Shown here: positions 49,187 to 58,711 of the stretch, piece after piece
Position numbering within the stretch: position 1 is the stretch's first letter
How the letters are laid out: each line of letters begins with the position of its first letter
From: Magnetovibrio sp.
GTDB taxonomy: Bacteria; Pseudomonadota; Alphaproteobacteria; Rhodospirillales; Casp-alpha2
Direction of reading: 5' to 3'
DNA: 64,000 nt
Assembly: GCA_002722175.1 (NCBI GenBank)
Contig: PBKU01000039.1
Span: 17,234-81,233 of the forward strand
Program-made: the position numbers and the translations under genes
The notes under the pieces: model-generated
Database searches by the model: none
Seen by the model: only the letters and a program-made list of their open reading frames with translations
What the model was told of the DNA's origin: nothing

Positions 49187-49510
49187 CTAGAATGGCAATT
49201 GAATTCCTGGCGGAACTGGAAAACCGCCAGTTAGTTTGCTAAGCTTGTCGCGTTTTTCTTCGTCAACTTTAGCTTTCGCCTTGTTAAAGGCCGTTACAAG
49301 TAGATCTTCTAACATCTTCGAATCGCCAGAAGAGAGAAGGGAAGGATCTACTTTGACACTATTGGCCTCACCTTTCCCATTAAGGGTAACCTCGCACATG
49401 CCACCTGCGGATTCACCGGTGACGGTAATCCTAGATAGCTCTTTCTGAAGTTTTTGCATCATGCCCTGTAGATTCTGTGCTTGTTTGAAAATTTGTCCCA
49501 AATCTGTCAT
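49187..49510 (-). CDS. ybaB: YbaB/EbfC nucleoid-associated protein
   Basis: A 107-residue dimeric DNA-binding protein: [59 protein letters not shown] and a C-terminal [14 protein letters not shown] chose ATG 49510, as homologues begin just before LGQIFKQAQ; the TTG at 49528 is only six codons earlier. The 312-base gap upstream to the dnaX stop (49511-49822) has no gene I can see, which is longer than usual for this order and suggests a separate promoter. Confidence 0.93.
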   Translation of the reverse strand: MTDLGQIFKQAQNLQGMMQKLQKELSRITVTGESAGGMCEVTLNGKGEANSVKVDPSLLSSGDSKMLEDLLVTAFNKAKAKVDEEKRDKLSKLTGGFPVPPGIQLPF

Positions 49511-49822
49511 TTGTTTCTCGTTGTTCAAGGAAAGTTGAGAATAAGGCGAAACATCGCCAGTTCATTTAAAAGGTTTGTTGTTTGTAAACTCAGTTAAAAT
49601 TACATGCCTGAAAACTAATTAGTTAGAGGTTTTTAATTGAAACTCATAAATTAGATACCTGTAAACCGCAGACGCAAGCACACAGGTTTTATAAGTTTTT
49701 AGGCCCAGATGTATTAGCGCTCTTTAGCTGTTATTCGATAGGCTTTATTCTACTATCAGGTTAGTTGTTCTCTCAAAAAATACACTCTTTAATCCACGGT
49801 GAGCAAGTAATTCTTAGAGATA

Positions 49823-51517
49823 CTAACTTAGTTTTCGGATTTTAGACACGGTAGCTTTTGGGAAGGTCTTCATAACAGCTTGCACAACGGGATTCTCCAG
49901 ACTTTTTTGCATGCATTTTTCTTCAGCTAGCGTTCTTTTTGTAAAAAGTGTTTCCTCTCCCTTTTCTGCGCTGAACTTTATGTCCCAGGGAATATTCGTC
50001 TGCTTTTCAAGAAAAAGTTTTAGCTCCTTTATACGGAGATGGTGATTCTTAGCATCTTTGTTTAAAATCAAAATTCCAGGTTCGAAATTAACAACGCGCG
50101 CCTGATGAACCAAGAAATATGACAGGCGACCTTCCCGGTGGCTTTCAGCTAGAGCAGCAACCTCGCCATATGTTTTTGGGATAGGTGGTTTAGATGGAGC
50201 TAGAGAACTGCCATGCGTTTCACTCGGGACAAATCCTAGCGCTTTGCCTTTAGACTTTTTTTTTGAGCTTGATTGAATAAGGTGATCGCTAGAAGTACTG
50301 GAAGTTTGTCTATCAGAATTTATTACTTGTTTTTCAGAAACAAATTTTAGCGCCTCCTCAGGCGTGGGTAGTGTAGAGGCATATCCCAATCGAATTAAGA
50401 TCATCTCTGTAGCATGGAAGGTTGAGGGAGCTTCACGTAGCTCGTTTAACCCCTTCAGAAGCATTTGCCATGCACGAGTTAACTCTGAGATGCGAATTGA
50501 TCCCTTCATTTTTAAGGCAAATTTATGTTCAGTTTTAAGTACATTTTTTCCATCAAGAATTGATGGTGTAACATGCACCTTGGTCAACCAATGAATGGTA
50601 CCTAGCATGTCTTCTATGATATTTACAGGATCAGCCCCACCTTGATAGATGCGTTCTAATATATCAAGTGCGACTGCAATATTCCCTGAAAAAATAGCTT
50701 CAATTATTTCAAAAATTGAGGAATTATCGGCTGCTCCCAACATCATTTGAATATGTTTTTCAGTAATGTTCCCTTCAGCAAAAGAAATAGCGCGATCTAA
50801 CAGACTTAACCCGTCTCGAACCGAACCATCAGCTGCCCTTGTAATCAATTCTAGCGCAACCCGTGTGGCTTCTATGTTTTCTTTTTTGCAGATGCTACTT
50901 AAATGATCTATCAGTATATCATTTGGAATACGTCTTAAATCAAATCGTTGGCAGCGTGATAAAATTGTTACTGGAACTTTCCGGATCTCAGTGGTAGCAA
51001 AAACAAATTTCACATGCTCTGGCGGTTCTTCGAGTGTTTTAAGCAATGCATTAAATGCGGGCTTTGAGAGCATATGCACTTCATCTATGATATAGATTTT
51101 GAAACGGGCAGAAATGGGCCGGTATCCTGTACCTTCAATTAATTCTCGCATATTTTCGACACCAGTTTGACTTGCTGCATCCATTTCTAATACGTCGACA
51201 TGCCTGTCTGCTGTGATCGACGCGCAAGTTTCACATTGTCCACAAGGATTTACCGTTGGCCCATTGGAGGAAGACTTTCCAGTGCAATTGATGGATAGGG
51301 CAATAATGCGTGCCGTTGAAGTTTTACCGACCCCTCTTACACCCGTTAACATAAAAGCATGTGCAATACGATTTTGTTCAAAAGCATTGCTTAGAGTTCG
51401 AACCATAGCTTCCTGGCCGATGAGGCCAGCGAATGAAGAGGGTCTATATTTTCTTGCAAGGACTTGGTACTGACTTTTTTTGTCTTGCGAGCGTTGATCT
51501 TGTATGTTGTTGTCCAT
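49823..51517 (-). CDS. dnaX: DNA polymerase III subunit gamma/tau
   Basis: A 564-residue clamp-loader ATPase. It starts YQVLARKYRPSSFAGLIGQEAMVRTL, with P-loop GVRGVGKTS, a zinc module with CGQCETC, Walker B YIIDEVHMLS and SRC motif LSRCQRFDLRRI. The tau-type C-terminal region follows a Ser/Lys-rich linker (about residues 385-420). ATG 51517 is preferred over TTG 51526. The SRP RNA gene lies just upstream on the same strand, an order conserved in proteobacteria. Confidence 0.96.
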   Translation of the reverse strand: MDNNIQDQRSQDKKSQYQVLARKYRPSSFAGLIGQEAMVRTLSNAFEQNRIAHAFMLTGVRGVGKTSTARIIALSINCTGKSSSNGPTVNPCGQCETCASITADRHVDVLEMDAASQTGVENMRELIEGTGYRPISARFKIYIIDEVHMLSKPAFNALLKTLEEPPEHVKFVFATTEIRKVPVTILSRCQRFDLRRIPNDILIDHLSSICKKENIEATRVALELITRAADGSVRDGLSLLDRAISFAEGNITEKHIQMMLGAADNSSIFEIIEAIFSGNIAVALDILERIYQGGADPVNIIEDMLGTIHWLTKVHVTPSILDGKNVLKTEHKFALKMKGSIRISELTRAWQMLLKGLNELREAPSTFHATEMILIRLGYASTLPTPEEALKFVSEKQVINSDRQTSSTSSDHLIQSSSKKKSKGKALGFVPSETHGSSLAPSKPPIPKTYGEVAALAESHREGRLSYFLVHQARVVNFEPGILILNKDAKNHHLRIKELKLFLEKQTNIPWDIKFSAEKGEETLFTKRTLAEEKCMQKSLENPVVQAVMKTFPKATVSKIRKLS

Positions 51518-51546
51518 GTTTTTCAAAGAAATAATTCTTTAGACTA

Positions 51547-51642
51547 GGAGGAGGCTGATGCTGACCCAAGCGAACTCGTTACGGCTGCTTCTTTCCAGAC
51601 CTGACCGGTTTGGCGAGTCGTTTGCCCAACACCAACCCCACC
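51547..51642 (-). ncRNA. ffs: Signal recognition particle RNA, bacterial small (4.5S) type
   Basis: The minus strand holds the conserved SRP hairpin core GTCAGGTCTGGAAAGAAGCAG with flanking CCGTAACGAG and CGACTCGCC arms. The outer stem uses GGTGGGG at the 5' end and CCTCCTCC at the 3' end; about 96 bases in all. It binds Ffh to target membrane proteins. One base in the tetraloop region (GGAAAG) differs from the Escherichia coli GGAAGG form. Ends are estimated from pairing. Confidence 0.93.
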
Positions 51643-51676
51643 GAAATATAACAAGCTATTTCCAGACCGACCAGAC

Positions 51677-52237
51677 TTACTTGACTTTGCATTCTTTGTT
51701 AATTGCTTTATAGGCTGCGGTAAATCCACTTAATGAGAAAATATCCCTAGTCTTTGTTCCTCGAGAAGAAACGCCCTCAACTACCATCTTAACGCCTTTG
51801 ATCATAGAATTAACAAGTTTTTTATCTGTTTTTTGATCGTATGCGAAAGCGTATCCTTTATGAGTGAAGAGGGTAAATTGCGCATCCCCGATTTTTGCTG
51901 TTACTTCAGTTCCCTTATTAAAGCTGTATCCAAACTGTATGCTTACAACATTTAAAGATTTTTCTGCCGGGCGATGAGTTATTAAAAGAAATACCGGTCC
52001 ACGTTTGGTGTATTTTCCCTTTGACTTTTGGGGTTCGATCCCGGCATAGCACACACGTTTGCCATTCTCGAGTTTGCTTGCGGCTTCCCAACACTTTTTT
52101 CTTTTTTGGTCGACGGTTAAGCTACAATCAATGGGAAACCTCCCCAATGACTTTGCCTCTTTAGCCTCTAATGAAAAAATACTAATTAGGAAACTTAAGA
52201 TAATTGAAATACTAAAAGTAGCGATTTTCTTAAACAT
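51677..52237 (-). CDS. IalB-family exported protein
   Basis: A 186-residue protein with a signal peptide (MFKKIATFSISIILSFLISIFSLEA) and an invasion-associated locus B type domain: CWEAASKLENGKRVCYAG, GPVFLLITHRPAEKSLNVVSIQFGYSF and the C-terminal FTAAYKAINKECKV. The family is widespread in alphaproteobacteria, most of them harmless, and its biochemical role is not established. I start it at ATG 52237 since the upstream codons do not look like coding sequence. Confidence 0.88.
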   Translation of the reverse strand: MFKKIATFSISIILSFLISIFSLEAKEAKSLGRFPIDCSLTVDQKRKKCWEAASKLENGKRVCYAGIEPQKSKGKYTKRGPVFLLITHRPAEKSLNVVSIQFGYSFNKGTEVTAKIGDAQFTLFTHKGYAFAYDQKTDKKLVNSMIKGVKMVVEGVSSRGTKTRDIFSLSGFTAAYKAINKECKVK

Positions 52238-52301
52238 GTGTAAATTAATAGCGCTGATGTTTTTAATTGCCAAGAGGGAATGGGTCTGTCCTTTCTGTTT
52301 T

Positions 52302-53303
52302 ATGAAAAAAAATATACCAATTAGAATCGAAGTAACGCGAGGTAATTTGGTTGAAAGCATTCATCACGTGCATGCCATTGTTGTTGATTCAATTGGCACA
52401 GTGGTAGCTAGATGGGGTAATCCAGAGTTGCAGATTTTTCCGCGATCGTCGATTAAACCGATACAAGCGCTGCCTTTAGTTGAGTCTGGAGCTGTAGAGC
52501 ATTTTTCTATCACTGAAGAAGAAATAGCGTTGGTGTGTGCGTCTCATTCAAGCCAACCAAGGCACGTTAAAGCCATCAGAGCTTTGCTTAAGCGACTTGG
52601 GTGCAGTGAACAGGATTTGAAATGTGGTCCGCACTGGCCTATTGATGAAGAAACAAAAAATGCAATGCTTCAAAGCGGTCAGATTTTGAGTCCTATTCAC
52701 AATAACTGTTCCGGTAAACACTCAGGATTTCTAGCAACTTCGAGATATATGGGGGAAGGTATACAAGACTATTTGTCAATAAACCATCCTTCACAAAAAC
52801 GGGCTCGCAGAGCAATCGCCCTGATGAGCGATTGTGATTTTACGTCGATGGGGCAAGGTGTCGATGGATGCGGTATTCCAGTATACGGTATGACTTTGTC
52901 TGCTATGGCGCTAGGCTTAGCCCGAATGGCTGATCCTTCTAGATTTGACTCTATCCGTGAGACCGCAATAAAGAAAATTGTTACTTCAATGGCGAAATAC
53001 CCTTTTATGGTTGCTGGGTATAAACGCTTTGATACTATAGCTATGACGGAATGCAAGGGTCTGTTTGTATGCAAAAGTGGTGCTGAAGGAGTGTATGCGG
53101 TTATTCTTCCGACTCTTGGTTTTGGGGCTGCGTTAAAAGCGGAAGATGGTGCTTCACGAGCAACTGAAGTTGCCGTGACTGCGGTATTAAATCACTTATG
53201 TGTAGTTGAAAGGAGTATAGCTGAACGTATAAATTGTCACTTTCCGCCTTCAATAAAAAATACGAAGGGAGAGGTCGTAGGGTACATCAGAGCTTGTTTT
53301 TAA
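52302..53303 (+). CDS. L-asparaginase II family protein
   Basis: A 333-residue protein of the asparaginase II (Rhizobium etli AnsA-type) family, unrelated to the Escherichia coli enzymes. Signature segments are RSSIKPIQALPLVESGA, CASHSSQPRH, CGPHWP, HNNCSGKHSGFLA and GVDGCGIPVYGMTL, which carry the cysteines, serine and lysine of the active and zinc sites. It hydrolyses asparagine to aspartate and ammonia. Start at ATG 52302 removes upstream codons that overlap the divergent IalB gene. The 64-base spacing between the two starts leaves little room for promoters. Confidence 0.9.
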   Translation: MKKNIPIRIEVTRGNLVESIHHVHAIVVDSIGTVVARWGNPELQIFPRSSIKPIQALPLVESGAVEHFSITEEEIALVCASHSSQPRHVKAIRALLKRLGCSEQDLKCGPHWPIDEETKNAMLQSGQILSPIHNNCSGKHSGFLATSRYMGEGIQDYLSINHPSQKRARRAIALMSDCDFTSMGQGVDGCGIPVYGMTLSAMALGLARMADPSRFDSIRETAIKKIVTSMAKYPFMVAGYKRFDTIAMTECKGLFVCKSGAEGVYAVILPTLGFGAALKAEDGASRATEVAVTAVLNHLCVVERSIAERINCHFPPSIKNTKGEVVGYIRACF

Positions 53304-53400
53304 AATTTATGATGGGGTAAATATCGAAAAAATTAGAATAAATGAACCCTTTCTCTGCCCTTAAACTTAAAATTGAAGTGATATCACTCCCCTACCTAGG

Positions 53401-53958
53401 TTAATCGATTGTAGGGTTATTGCGCAAAACATCTTTGTTATCTGGTAGTCCCTGCTTAGTTTTAGACAAGAGTGTATTTCCTTGCTTTTTAAGTGACCGG
53501 TCTTGATGGCGCGCAAGTTTGTTGTGGCTTTGAAGCCGGTCATACATAACGATAGAACCCGCAATTCCTAAATTAATGCAAAATTTAGTTGGAATTTTAA
53601 TGTTATAATCACAACGATCTAATAGTTCTTTACTAAGCTGCCCTCGTTCAGGTCCCAAGATATAGGCAGCCTGCTGGGGGTGGTAGAAATTTGGAAGGTC
53701 TAATGCCCCATCAAGGAGTTCAACAGCAACTAGATTGCATCCTTTAGGTAAAGAAAACGAGGATGCGTCGGGGAAACTGTAAAACGGGATATGTTCCAGT
53801 GCATGAGAGGTATCTGACTTTTGGCCTTCCCTGAAGGTATAATTAGCGCCAATCGTAAAAATAAAACTAGCGCCAAATGCATGAGCTGAGCGAAACAAAC
53901 TCCCGATATTCATAATCTTAGAAATTCTTTCAACACCAATACCAAAGTAACCGCGCAT
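53401..53958 (-). CDS. TrmH-family RNA 2'-O-methyltransferase
   Basis: A 185-residue SPOUT methyltransferase. Motif 1 is NIGSLFRSAHAFGASFIFTIG, motif 2 YILGPERGQLSKELLDRC, motif 3 INLGIAGSIVMYDR, the trefoil-knot SAM site. It lacks the extra N-terminal RNA-binding domain of TrmH or RlmB, as do many short alphaproteobacterial members. The last 40 residues (ARHQDRSLKKQGNTLLSKTKQG) are basic and poorly conserved, perhaps for RNA contact. The target RNA is unknown. Confidence 0.88.
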   Translation of the reverse strand: MRGYFGIGVERISKIMNIGSLFRSAHAFGASFIFTIGANYTFREGQKSDTSHALEHIPFYSFPDASSFSLPKGCNLVAVELLDGALDLPNFYHPQQAAYILGPERGQLSKELLDRCDYNIKIPTKFCINLGIAGSIVMYDRLQSHNKLARHQDRSLKKQGNTLLSKTKQGLPDNKDVLRNNPTID

Positions 53959-53982
53959 ATTTTACAGACCTATTTTTTCTAT

Positions 53983-54015
53983 AAATTTTGATGGCTCGAC
54001 AATCCACCAAAATTT
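53983..54015. promoter_or_regulatory. 12-bp inverted repeat in divergent region
   Basis: AAATTTTGATGG (53983-53994) and CCACCAAAATTT (54004-54015) are inverted repeats with 11 of 12 positions paired and a 9-base spacer, between the divergent TrmH-family and oxidoreductase genes. It lies 25 bases from the first start and 67 bases from the second, so an operator is likelier than a terminator. Confidence 0.4.
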
Positions 54016-54082
54016 GATAAATATCAATAGTATCGAGTTTATTCTAAACATTCATTGTTGCACTGTGAAATGAGAAATTGAT

Positions 54083-55105
54083 ATGCGTGCTATCTTGTGT
54101 TCTGAGTGGGGAGACCCTAGCGGCCTCATTTTAAAAGAGATATCAAAACCAGAAATCAGTTTAGGAAGTGTTCGTGTTAAAGTTTTTGCAGCTGGTGTAA
54201 ATTTTGCAGATTTGCTTTTGATCAAAGGTAGCTACCAGGTGCGGCCTGAGCTTCCCTTTTCACCAGGATTAGAGGTTGCCGGAGTAGTTACAGAAAAATT
54301 GGGTGAAAATATCAGTTTTGAAGAAGGCGACCGGGTCATAGGATTGATGGATTATGGTGGGTTTTCTGAGGAGGTGATTGTTAATTCAAATGCCTTATGG
54401 CGTATTCCTGATTCGATGGACTTTGATCAGGCTTCAGCATTCCCGGTCGTTTATGGGACATCACATATTGGCCTTAGGAATAAACTGGCTTTAAGGCCAG
54501 GGGAGACTTTACTAGTAAATGGGGCGGCTAGTGGTGTCGGACTTGCTGCTGTAGAGATTGCCAAATTAATGGGAGTTCGTGTTATTGCGTCAGCCGGGAG
54601 CTCAGAAAAATTAGAAATTGCATCGAAGTACGGGGCAGATGACCTTATTGATTATAATAAGGATAACTTACGATCCCAGGTTAAAGCTTTAACTGAGGGC
54701 AAGGGGGTAGACGCAATTTTTGATCCAGTCGGGGGAAAAATATTTGATGAGTCTTTGCGCTGTGTTCGGGCGGGGGGGCGTATCCTTGTTGTAGGTTTTG
54801 CAAGTGGCGCAATTCCGAAGATCCCTGCTAATATTCTGCTTGTGAAAAATATAACTATTATAGGATATTACTGGGCAGCTCACTTGACCTTAAATCCTGA
54901 ACTTTTTCATGATTCGTTTGCCGAATTATTTAGCTGGTTTCAAGAAGGACGAATTGCTCCAAATATATCGCATAGGTACCCGTTAGCGGAAGCTAGTGAG
55001 GCAATGAATACACTTATCGGACGAAAAGCAAAAGGTAAAGTAGTGCTGCTATTGCGTGGTGGCAAAGAACAAAAATATCGCGATATCGAAAGTAGAACCA
55101 ATTAA
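54083..55105 (+). CDS. Zinc-independent quinone oxidoreductase (MDR family)
   Basis: A 340-residue medium-chain reductase: GroES-like start (MRAILCSEWGDPSGLILKEI), GVNFADLLLIKGSYQVRPELPFSPGLEVAG, and Rossmann domain ETLLVNGAASGVGLAAVEIAKLMG with VDAIFDPVGG. The catalytic-zinc ligands of alcohol dehydrogenases are absent, which marks the zeta-crystallin/quinone oxidoreductase group using NADPH. Substrate unknown. The inverted repeat upstream may mark a regulated promoter. Confidence 0.88.
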   Translation: MRAILCSEWGDPSGLILKEISKPEISLGSVRVKVFAAGVNFADLLLIKGSYQVRPELPFSPGLEVAGVVTEKLGENISFEEGDRVIGLMDYGGFSEEVIVNSNALWRIPDSMDFDQASAFPVVYGTSHIGLRNKLALRPGETLLVNGAASGVGLAAVEIAKLMGVRVIASAGSSEKLEIASKYGADDLIDYNKDNLRSQVKALTEGKGVDAIFDPVGGKIFDESLRCVRAGGRILVVGFASGAIPKIPANILLVKNITIIGYYWAAHLTLNPELFHDSFAELFSWFQEGRIAPNISHRYPLAEASEAMNTLIGRKAKGKVVLLLRGGKEQKYRDIESRTN

Positions 55106-55306
55106 GTATTTCTAATAAGCTAACATTCTGGGGGGTCGGTTATTCTACTGATCGGGTCCTTTGTTTGAATTTCGCAAATATTATCAAAAAAACAAACGAT
55201 TTTTGTAAGCCCATGTCTAAACGAAATGGTACTTTAGTTTTAAAGTATAGGTTAGTTCCCTCATATTGATATACATCATAGCACGTTAGCTTGCATTATT
55301 GCGTAC

Positions 55307-56212
55307 TTAGATGGAATTTGATTCTTTTTTAAGAATTCGGCCTGCGACGGCAGATAACATTCTTTTCATCTCAGGCGACCTTGCTTCTGGTTGAGTAATA
55401 ATAGCATTATCTAGAGCCGTTTCACATCCTTCAGAGCAAGGGCTTGGGATATTCGAAAGTTTCTGGGCGACCAGTTTTACAAGTTGCCTGGCCTTATCGG
55501 CGTTGTTGAGCAGTACATGAAGGACGGTATCAACTGTGACCTGGTCATGGTCGGATTTCCAACAATCATAATCGGTTACCATCGCGACACTAGCGTAGCA
55601 TATTTCGGCTTCGCGGGCTAGCTTAGCTTCTGGCATGTTTGTCATTCCGATAACGTCACAACCCCAGGAACGATAAAGCTCACTTTCCGAAAAGGATGAA
55701 AACTGGGGTCCTTCCATAGCAATATATGTCCCCCCTCGCTGAAAAGGGATCGACAGGTCTTGAATCGTGCCTTCAAGTATATCACAGATGTTTTTGCAGA
55801 CAGGTTTACCAAATCCTACATGCCCCACAAGACCAGTTCCAAAAAACGATTTTTTCCGTGCAAAAGTTCGGTCAATAAATTGATCAACAATTACAAAGGT
55901 ACCTGGTGCAAGCTCTTCTTTGAATGACCCGCAAGCGCTAATTGACAGAATTTTTGTTACCCCTGCCCGCTTAAGAGCATCAATATTTGCCAGAAAGTTA
56001 ATTTCTGACGGAGGAATCCTATGGCCACGACCATGGCGTGGCAAGAATACCAATTCTTGCCCATTAAGTATACCAAATAATAGTTTATCAGATGGTTCTC
56101 CAAAAGTTGATTTTACAGAAAGCCATTCAGATTTTTGGAGGCCATCAATGTCATAAATACCGCTACCACCTATAACTCCAATTTTTTGTTGGGATTTATT
56201 TTGTTGCTTCAT
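55307..56212 (-). CDS. mtnP: S-methyl-5'-thioadenosine phosphorylase
   Basis: A 301-residue purine nucleoside phosphorylase of the MTAP type: IGVIGGSGIYDIDGL, FLPRHGRGHRIPPSEINFLANIDALK, ISACGSFKEEL, and YIAMEGPQFSSFSESELYRSWGCDVIGMTNMPEAKLAREAEICYASVAMVTDYDCW. It cleaves methylthioadenosine to adenine and methylthioribose-1-phosphate for methionine salvage. Start is ATG 56212, inside the 3' end of the dienelactone hydrolase gene (17-base overlap); the longer frame upstream is only the antisense-free shadow of that gene. Confidence 0.94.
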   Translation of the reverse strand: MKQQNKSQQKIGVIGGSGIYDIDGLQKSEWLSVKSTFGEPSDKLLFGILNGQELVFLPRHGRGHRIPPSEINFLANIDALKRAGVTKILSISACGSFKEELAPGTFVIVDQFIDRTFARKKSFFGTGLVGHVGFGKPVCKNICDILEGTIQDLSIPFQRGGTYIAMEGPQFSSFSESELYRSWGCDVIGMTNMPEAKLAREAEICYASVAMVTDYDCWKSDHDQVTVDTVLHVLLNNADKARQLVKLVAQKLSNIPSPCSEGCETALDNAIITQPEARSPEMKRMLSAVAGRILKKESNSI

Positions 56213-56903
56213 AGTTAGACTCGTTCCCATTAAGGGTTTTTTCAAAAAATAATATAGTACGCATCCCACTAACATGAGCAGCATAAGGGTCATACTGATG
56301 TCGCATATCACAGTTAAAACCGTGATCCGCAGAATAAACGTAAACAGGGCATGCCGTTTGTTTCTCACGGATTATTTTCACGTCTTTATCTAAGGGAATA
56401 GAGGAATCTTGATCACCAAAGTGGAAAATTACAGGGCAATTAGGTTTTTCGTCAACAAAAGGAACTATTCCGCCACCATAATAACTAGAGGCAGCATTGA
56501 ATTGTAGTCTGCATGCAGCTAGCCAGGCAATAACCCCGCCCCAGCAAAACCCAACAATTCCAACTCGACCAGCCGATCGACTGATCTTTTTGCGTGCGGC
56601 GTCAACATCTAAGAGCACATTATCAATGTCATTGTTTGCTTCTAGTTTTAGCCTTCTACCTTCAGCGATTTCGTCGGAAGTATATCCACTTTTGAAGCTT
56701 GGAGTAAATCGGTCAAATAACGCGGGTGCGATTGCCATATAGCCTATTTCCGCGAAACGTTCAGTGATATTACAGATGTGAGAGTTGACACCAAAGATTT
56801 CTTGTATCACAACAATTCCGCCACGGGGAGTGGATGACGGTACTGCAAAGTAAGCTTCAAATGTGTGACCGTCAGTAGCCTGAAGTGTTACAAAACTTCC
56901 CAT
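56196..56903 (-). CDS. Dienelactone hydrolase family protein
   Basis: A 235-residue alpha/beta-hydrolase with nucleophile Cys in GFCWGG, the acid in FGDQDSSIP and the histidine in YSADHGFNCD; IVVIQEIFGVN near residue 31 is the family start motif. Classical members open dienelactone in chlorocatechol breakdown, but most homologues act on other esters. No aromatic pathway genes are nearby. It precedes mtnP with overlap, so they are cotranscribed. Confidence 0.9.
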   Translation of the reverse strand: MGSFVTLQATDGHTFEAYFAVPSSTPRGGIVVIQEIFGVNSHICNITERFAEIGYMAIAPALFDRFTPSFKSGYTSDEIAEGRRLKLEANNDIDNVLLDVDAARKKISRSAGRVGIVGFCWGGVIAWLAACRLQFNAASSYYGGGIVPFVDEKPNCPVIFHFGDQDSSIPLDKDVKIIREKQTACPVYVYSADHGFNCDMRHQYDPYAAHVSGMRTILFFEKTLNGNESNYEATK

Positions 56904-57399
56904 TATGGGTCCGATCAGCGTGCAGCATCAAATTTGAAAAAACATTGCTACTTTTATTCTAGTAGATCTTATATTTTGTTTTCTCAGTGGTTTAAATGTT
57001 ATTAAGCTAGGCTTTTTCACCTTTAGTGGCAAAATTTCAATCGAATTTTAGATATTATAAAGATAGGTTAGAAGAATAGCACACGAAAATTTAATTTTGA
57101 AAAGCCATAAAATATTATGTTATGGAGAATAAGTCATTAAATTGAGGTCGAAAAAGCAGTTTAGGTCATGCTTCTCAAAAATCATACCTGAACGTTATCT
57201 TATAGCTCTTGATCAGCAACTTTCACTTTTTGTTTCAGTCAAATTCTGTGTGTCCCTATATCAGGTTTGCGCTTTAGAATCTTAAATTACCTGCCAAGCA
57301 CATATTTTATATGCTTTTTAGACTAAGACTCACGTTTGAAAAGTCTTTTCTTACTAGCCTGTATTTGAGACTTTTGGCCAAGGCTTTAATAACAGCGAG
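56904..57399. other. Long intergenic region without a visible gene
   Basis: This 496-base AT-rich stretch lies between two minus-strand genes. I read all frames and found only short open segments with no recognisable family. It should hold the promoter for the dienelactone hydrolase gene. It may be decayed sequence. Confidence 0.4.
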
Positions 57400-57924
57400 C
57401 TACTCCTGTTTTTTTAAAGTGTTTTTGTAAACCTTCCAACGTTTTACGTAATGTTTAGCAGGGCACGTAATTAGCTTTAAGTCCTTATCTGTAACTTCTC
57501 GGATTACACGTCCTGGCGCCCCTAAAACTACAGAATTGTCAGGAATTTCTTTGTTTTCAGTAATCAAAGTGCGGGCGCCAATCAGGCAGTTGTTTCCAAT
57601 CGTAGCTCCATTTAAAATCGTGGTGCCCATACCAATTAACGTGTTACTTCCAATCGAGCAGCCATGTAATAATACCATGTGTCCAATACTAGAATTGTTT
57701 TTAATTATAATCGGGTAACCAGGATCGGTATGCAATATGGAACCATCTTGAATCTGGCTGGCAGCACCAATTGTGACAGTATCATTATCCGCTCTAATAA
57801 TACTTCCAAACCATACGCTAGCGTCATGCCCAAGGGTCACATTACCTATAACAATTGCATTTGGTGCTATCCAATAATTTTCTCCATCTGTGCGCACAGA
57901 TTTTTCACCTAGAGAGTATTTCAT
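57400..57924 (-). CDS. Gamma-class carbonic anhydrase-like protein
   Basis: A 174-residue left-handed beta-helix protein with hexapeptide repeats: APNAIVIGNVTLGHDASVWFGSIIRADND, metal-binding histidines in ILHTD and IGHMVLLHGC, and C-terminal VVLGAPGRVIREV. Active gamma carbonic anhydrases bind metal with three such histidines; members of this YrdA/PaaY group vary in activity. It is a separate unit upstream of lspA on this strand with a 137-base gap. Confidence 0.9.
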   Translation of the reverse strand: MKYSLGEKSVRTDGENYWIAPNAIVIGNVTLGHDASVWFGSIIRADNDTVTIGAASQIQDGSILHTDPGYPIIIKNNSSIGHMVLLHGCSIGSNTLIGMGTTILNGATIGNNCLIGARTLITENKEIPDNSVVLGAPGRVIREVTDKDLKLITCPAKHYVKRWKVYKNTLKKQE

Positions 57925-58061
57925 GTTAGCATGCCTTACCTATGTTTGAGTAATTTATTGGAAATAATTCTTGTCCAGAGTAGACTAAAGTTCTTAGCCT
58001 TAGTAGTGTTAATTATTCCAAGAAACGGCAATATTTTATTTAAATTTCTTTTCCAATCAAA

Positions 58062-58571
58062 TTACTTTTTCATTTTAGATGAAAAGAATGAATCAATTAG
58101 AAGGATTGCGACACCACACGAAATACCTGTATCTGCAACATTGAAAATCGGAAAAGACCAGCCACTATAATGGAAAAGAATAAAATCAATAACTGCTCCG
58201 TGAAGGCTTCTATCAAATACATTTCCAATTGCGCCACCTATTATGAAACCGTAACCAATTGCGCTGGCATTTGATGTACTATTTTTTTGTGCAAGCCAGA
58301 TAATAAAGGTAATGATGGCCAAACTGAGCGGTATCAAGACCAGTCTGCTGACGCCACTTAGCAAAGAAAACGAAATTCCGTCATTCAGCACAAAAACAAA
58401 AGATAGGATAGGGAGCATTTCTATCGAATAGCCAAAAGGAATCCAAGCTATAACACTAAATTTCGTCAATTGATCAAAAAAAAGCACAACAACAGCACTG
58501 ATAAGCTGAACTTTAGAGTTTTTGGATAATCTGTGTTTTACGTCGCCAAGCTTGCTATTATTTTTTTCCAC
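58062..58571 (-). CDS. lspA: Lipoprotein signal peptidase
   Basis: A 169-residue inner-membrane aspartic protease (signal peptidase II) with four hydrophobic segments. The catalytic aspartates lie in GGAIGNVFDR and FNVADTGI, both intact. It removes the signal peptide of diacylated prolipoproteins. Start is GTG 58571; the first 20 residues are hydrophilic (MEKNNSKLGDVKHRLSKNSK), longer than usual before the first membrane segment, so a later start is possible. Confidence 0.94.
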   Translation of the reverse strand: MEKNNSKLGDVKHRLSKNSKVQLISAVVVLFFDQLTKFSVIAWIPFGYSIEMLPILSFVFVLNDGISFSLLSGVSRLVLIPLSLAIITFIIWLAQKNSTSNASAIGYGFIIGGAIGNVFDRSLHGAVIDFILFHYSGWSFPIFNVADTGISCGVAILLIDSFFSSKMKK

Positions 58572-58711
58572 TGTATTTCGTTAGCCAAGGTAAGGTTTCT
58601 TAATTAAAAGTGTTTCTTGATTCTTCGAAAGATTATTGTCAGTAAATTAGCTAAAATTAAGCATAAATCCAAAAAAAAGAAAAACGTACTGCTAACAAAA
58701 AACGCTAGATT

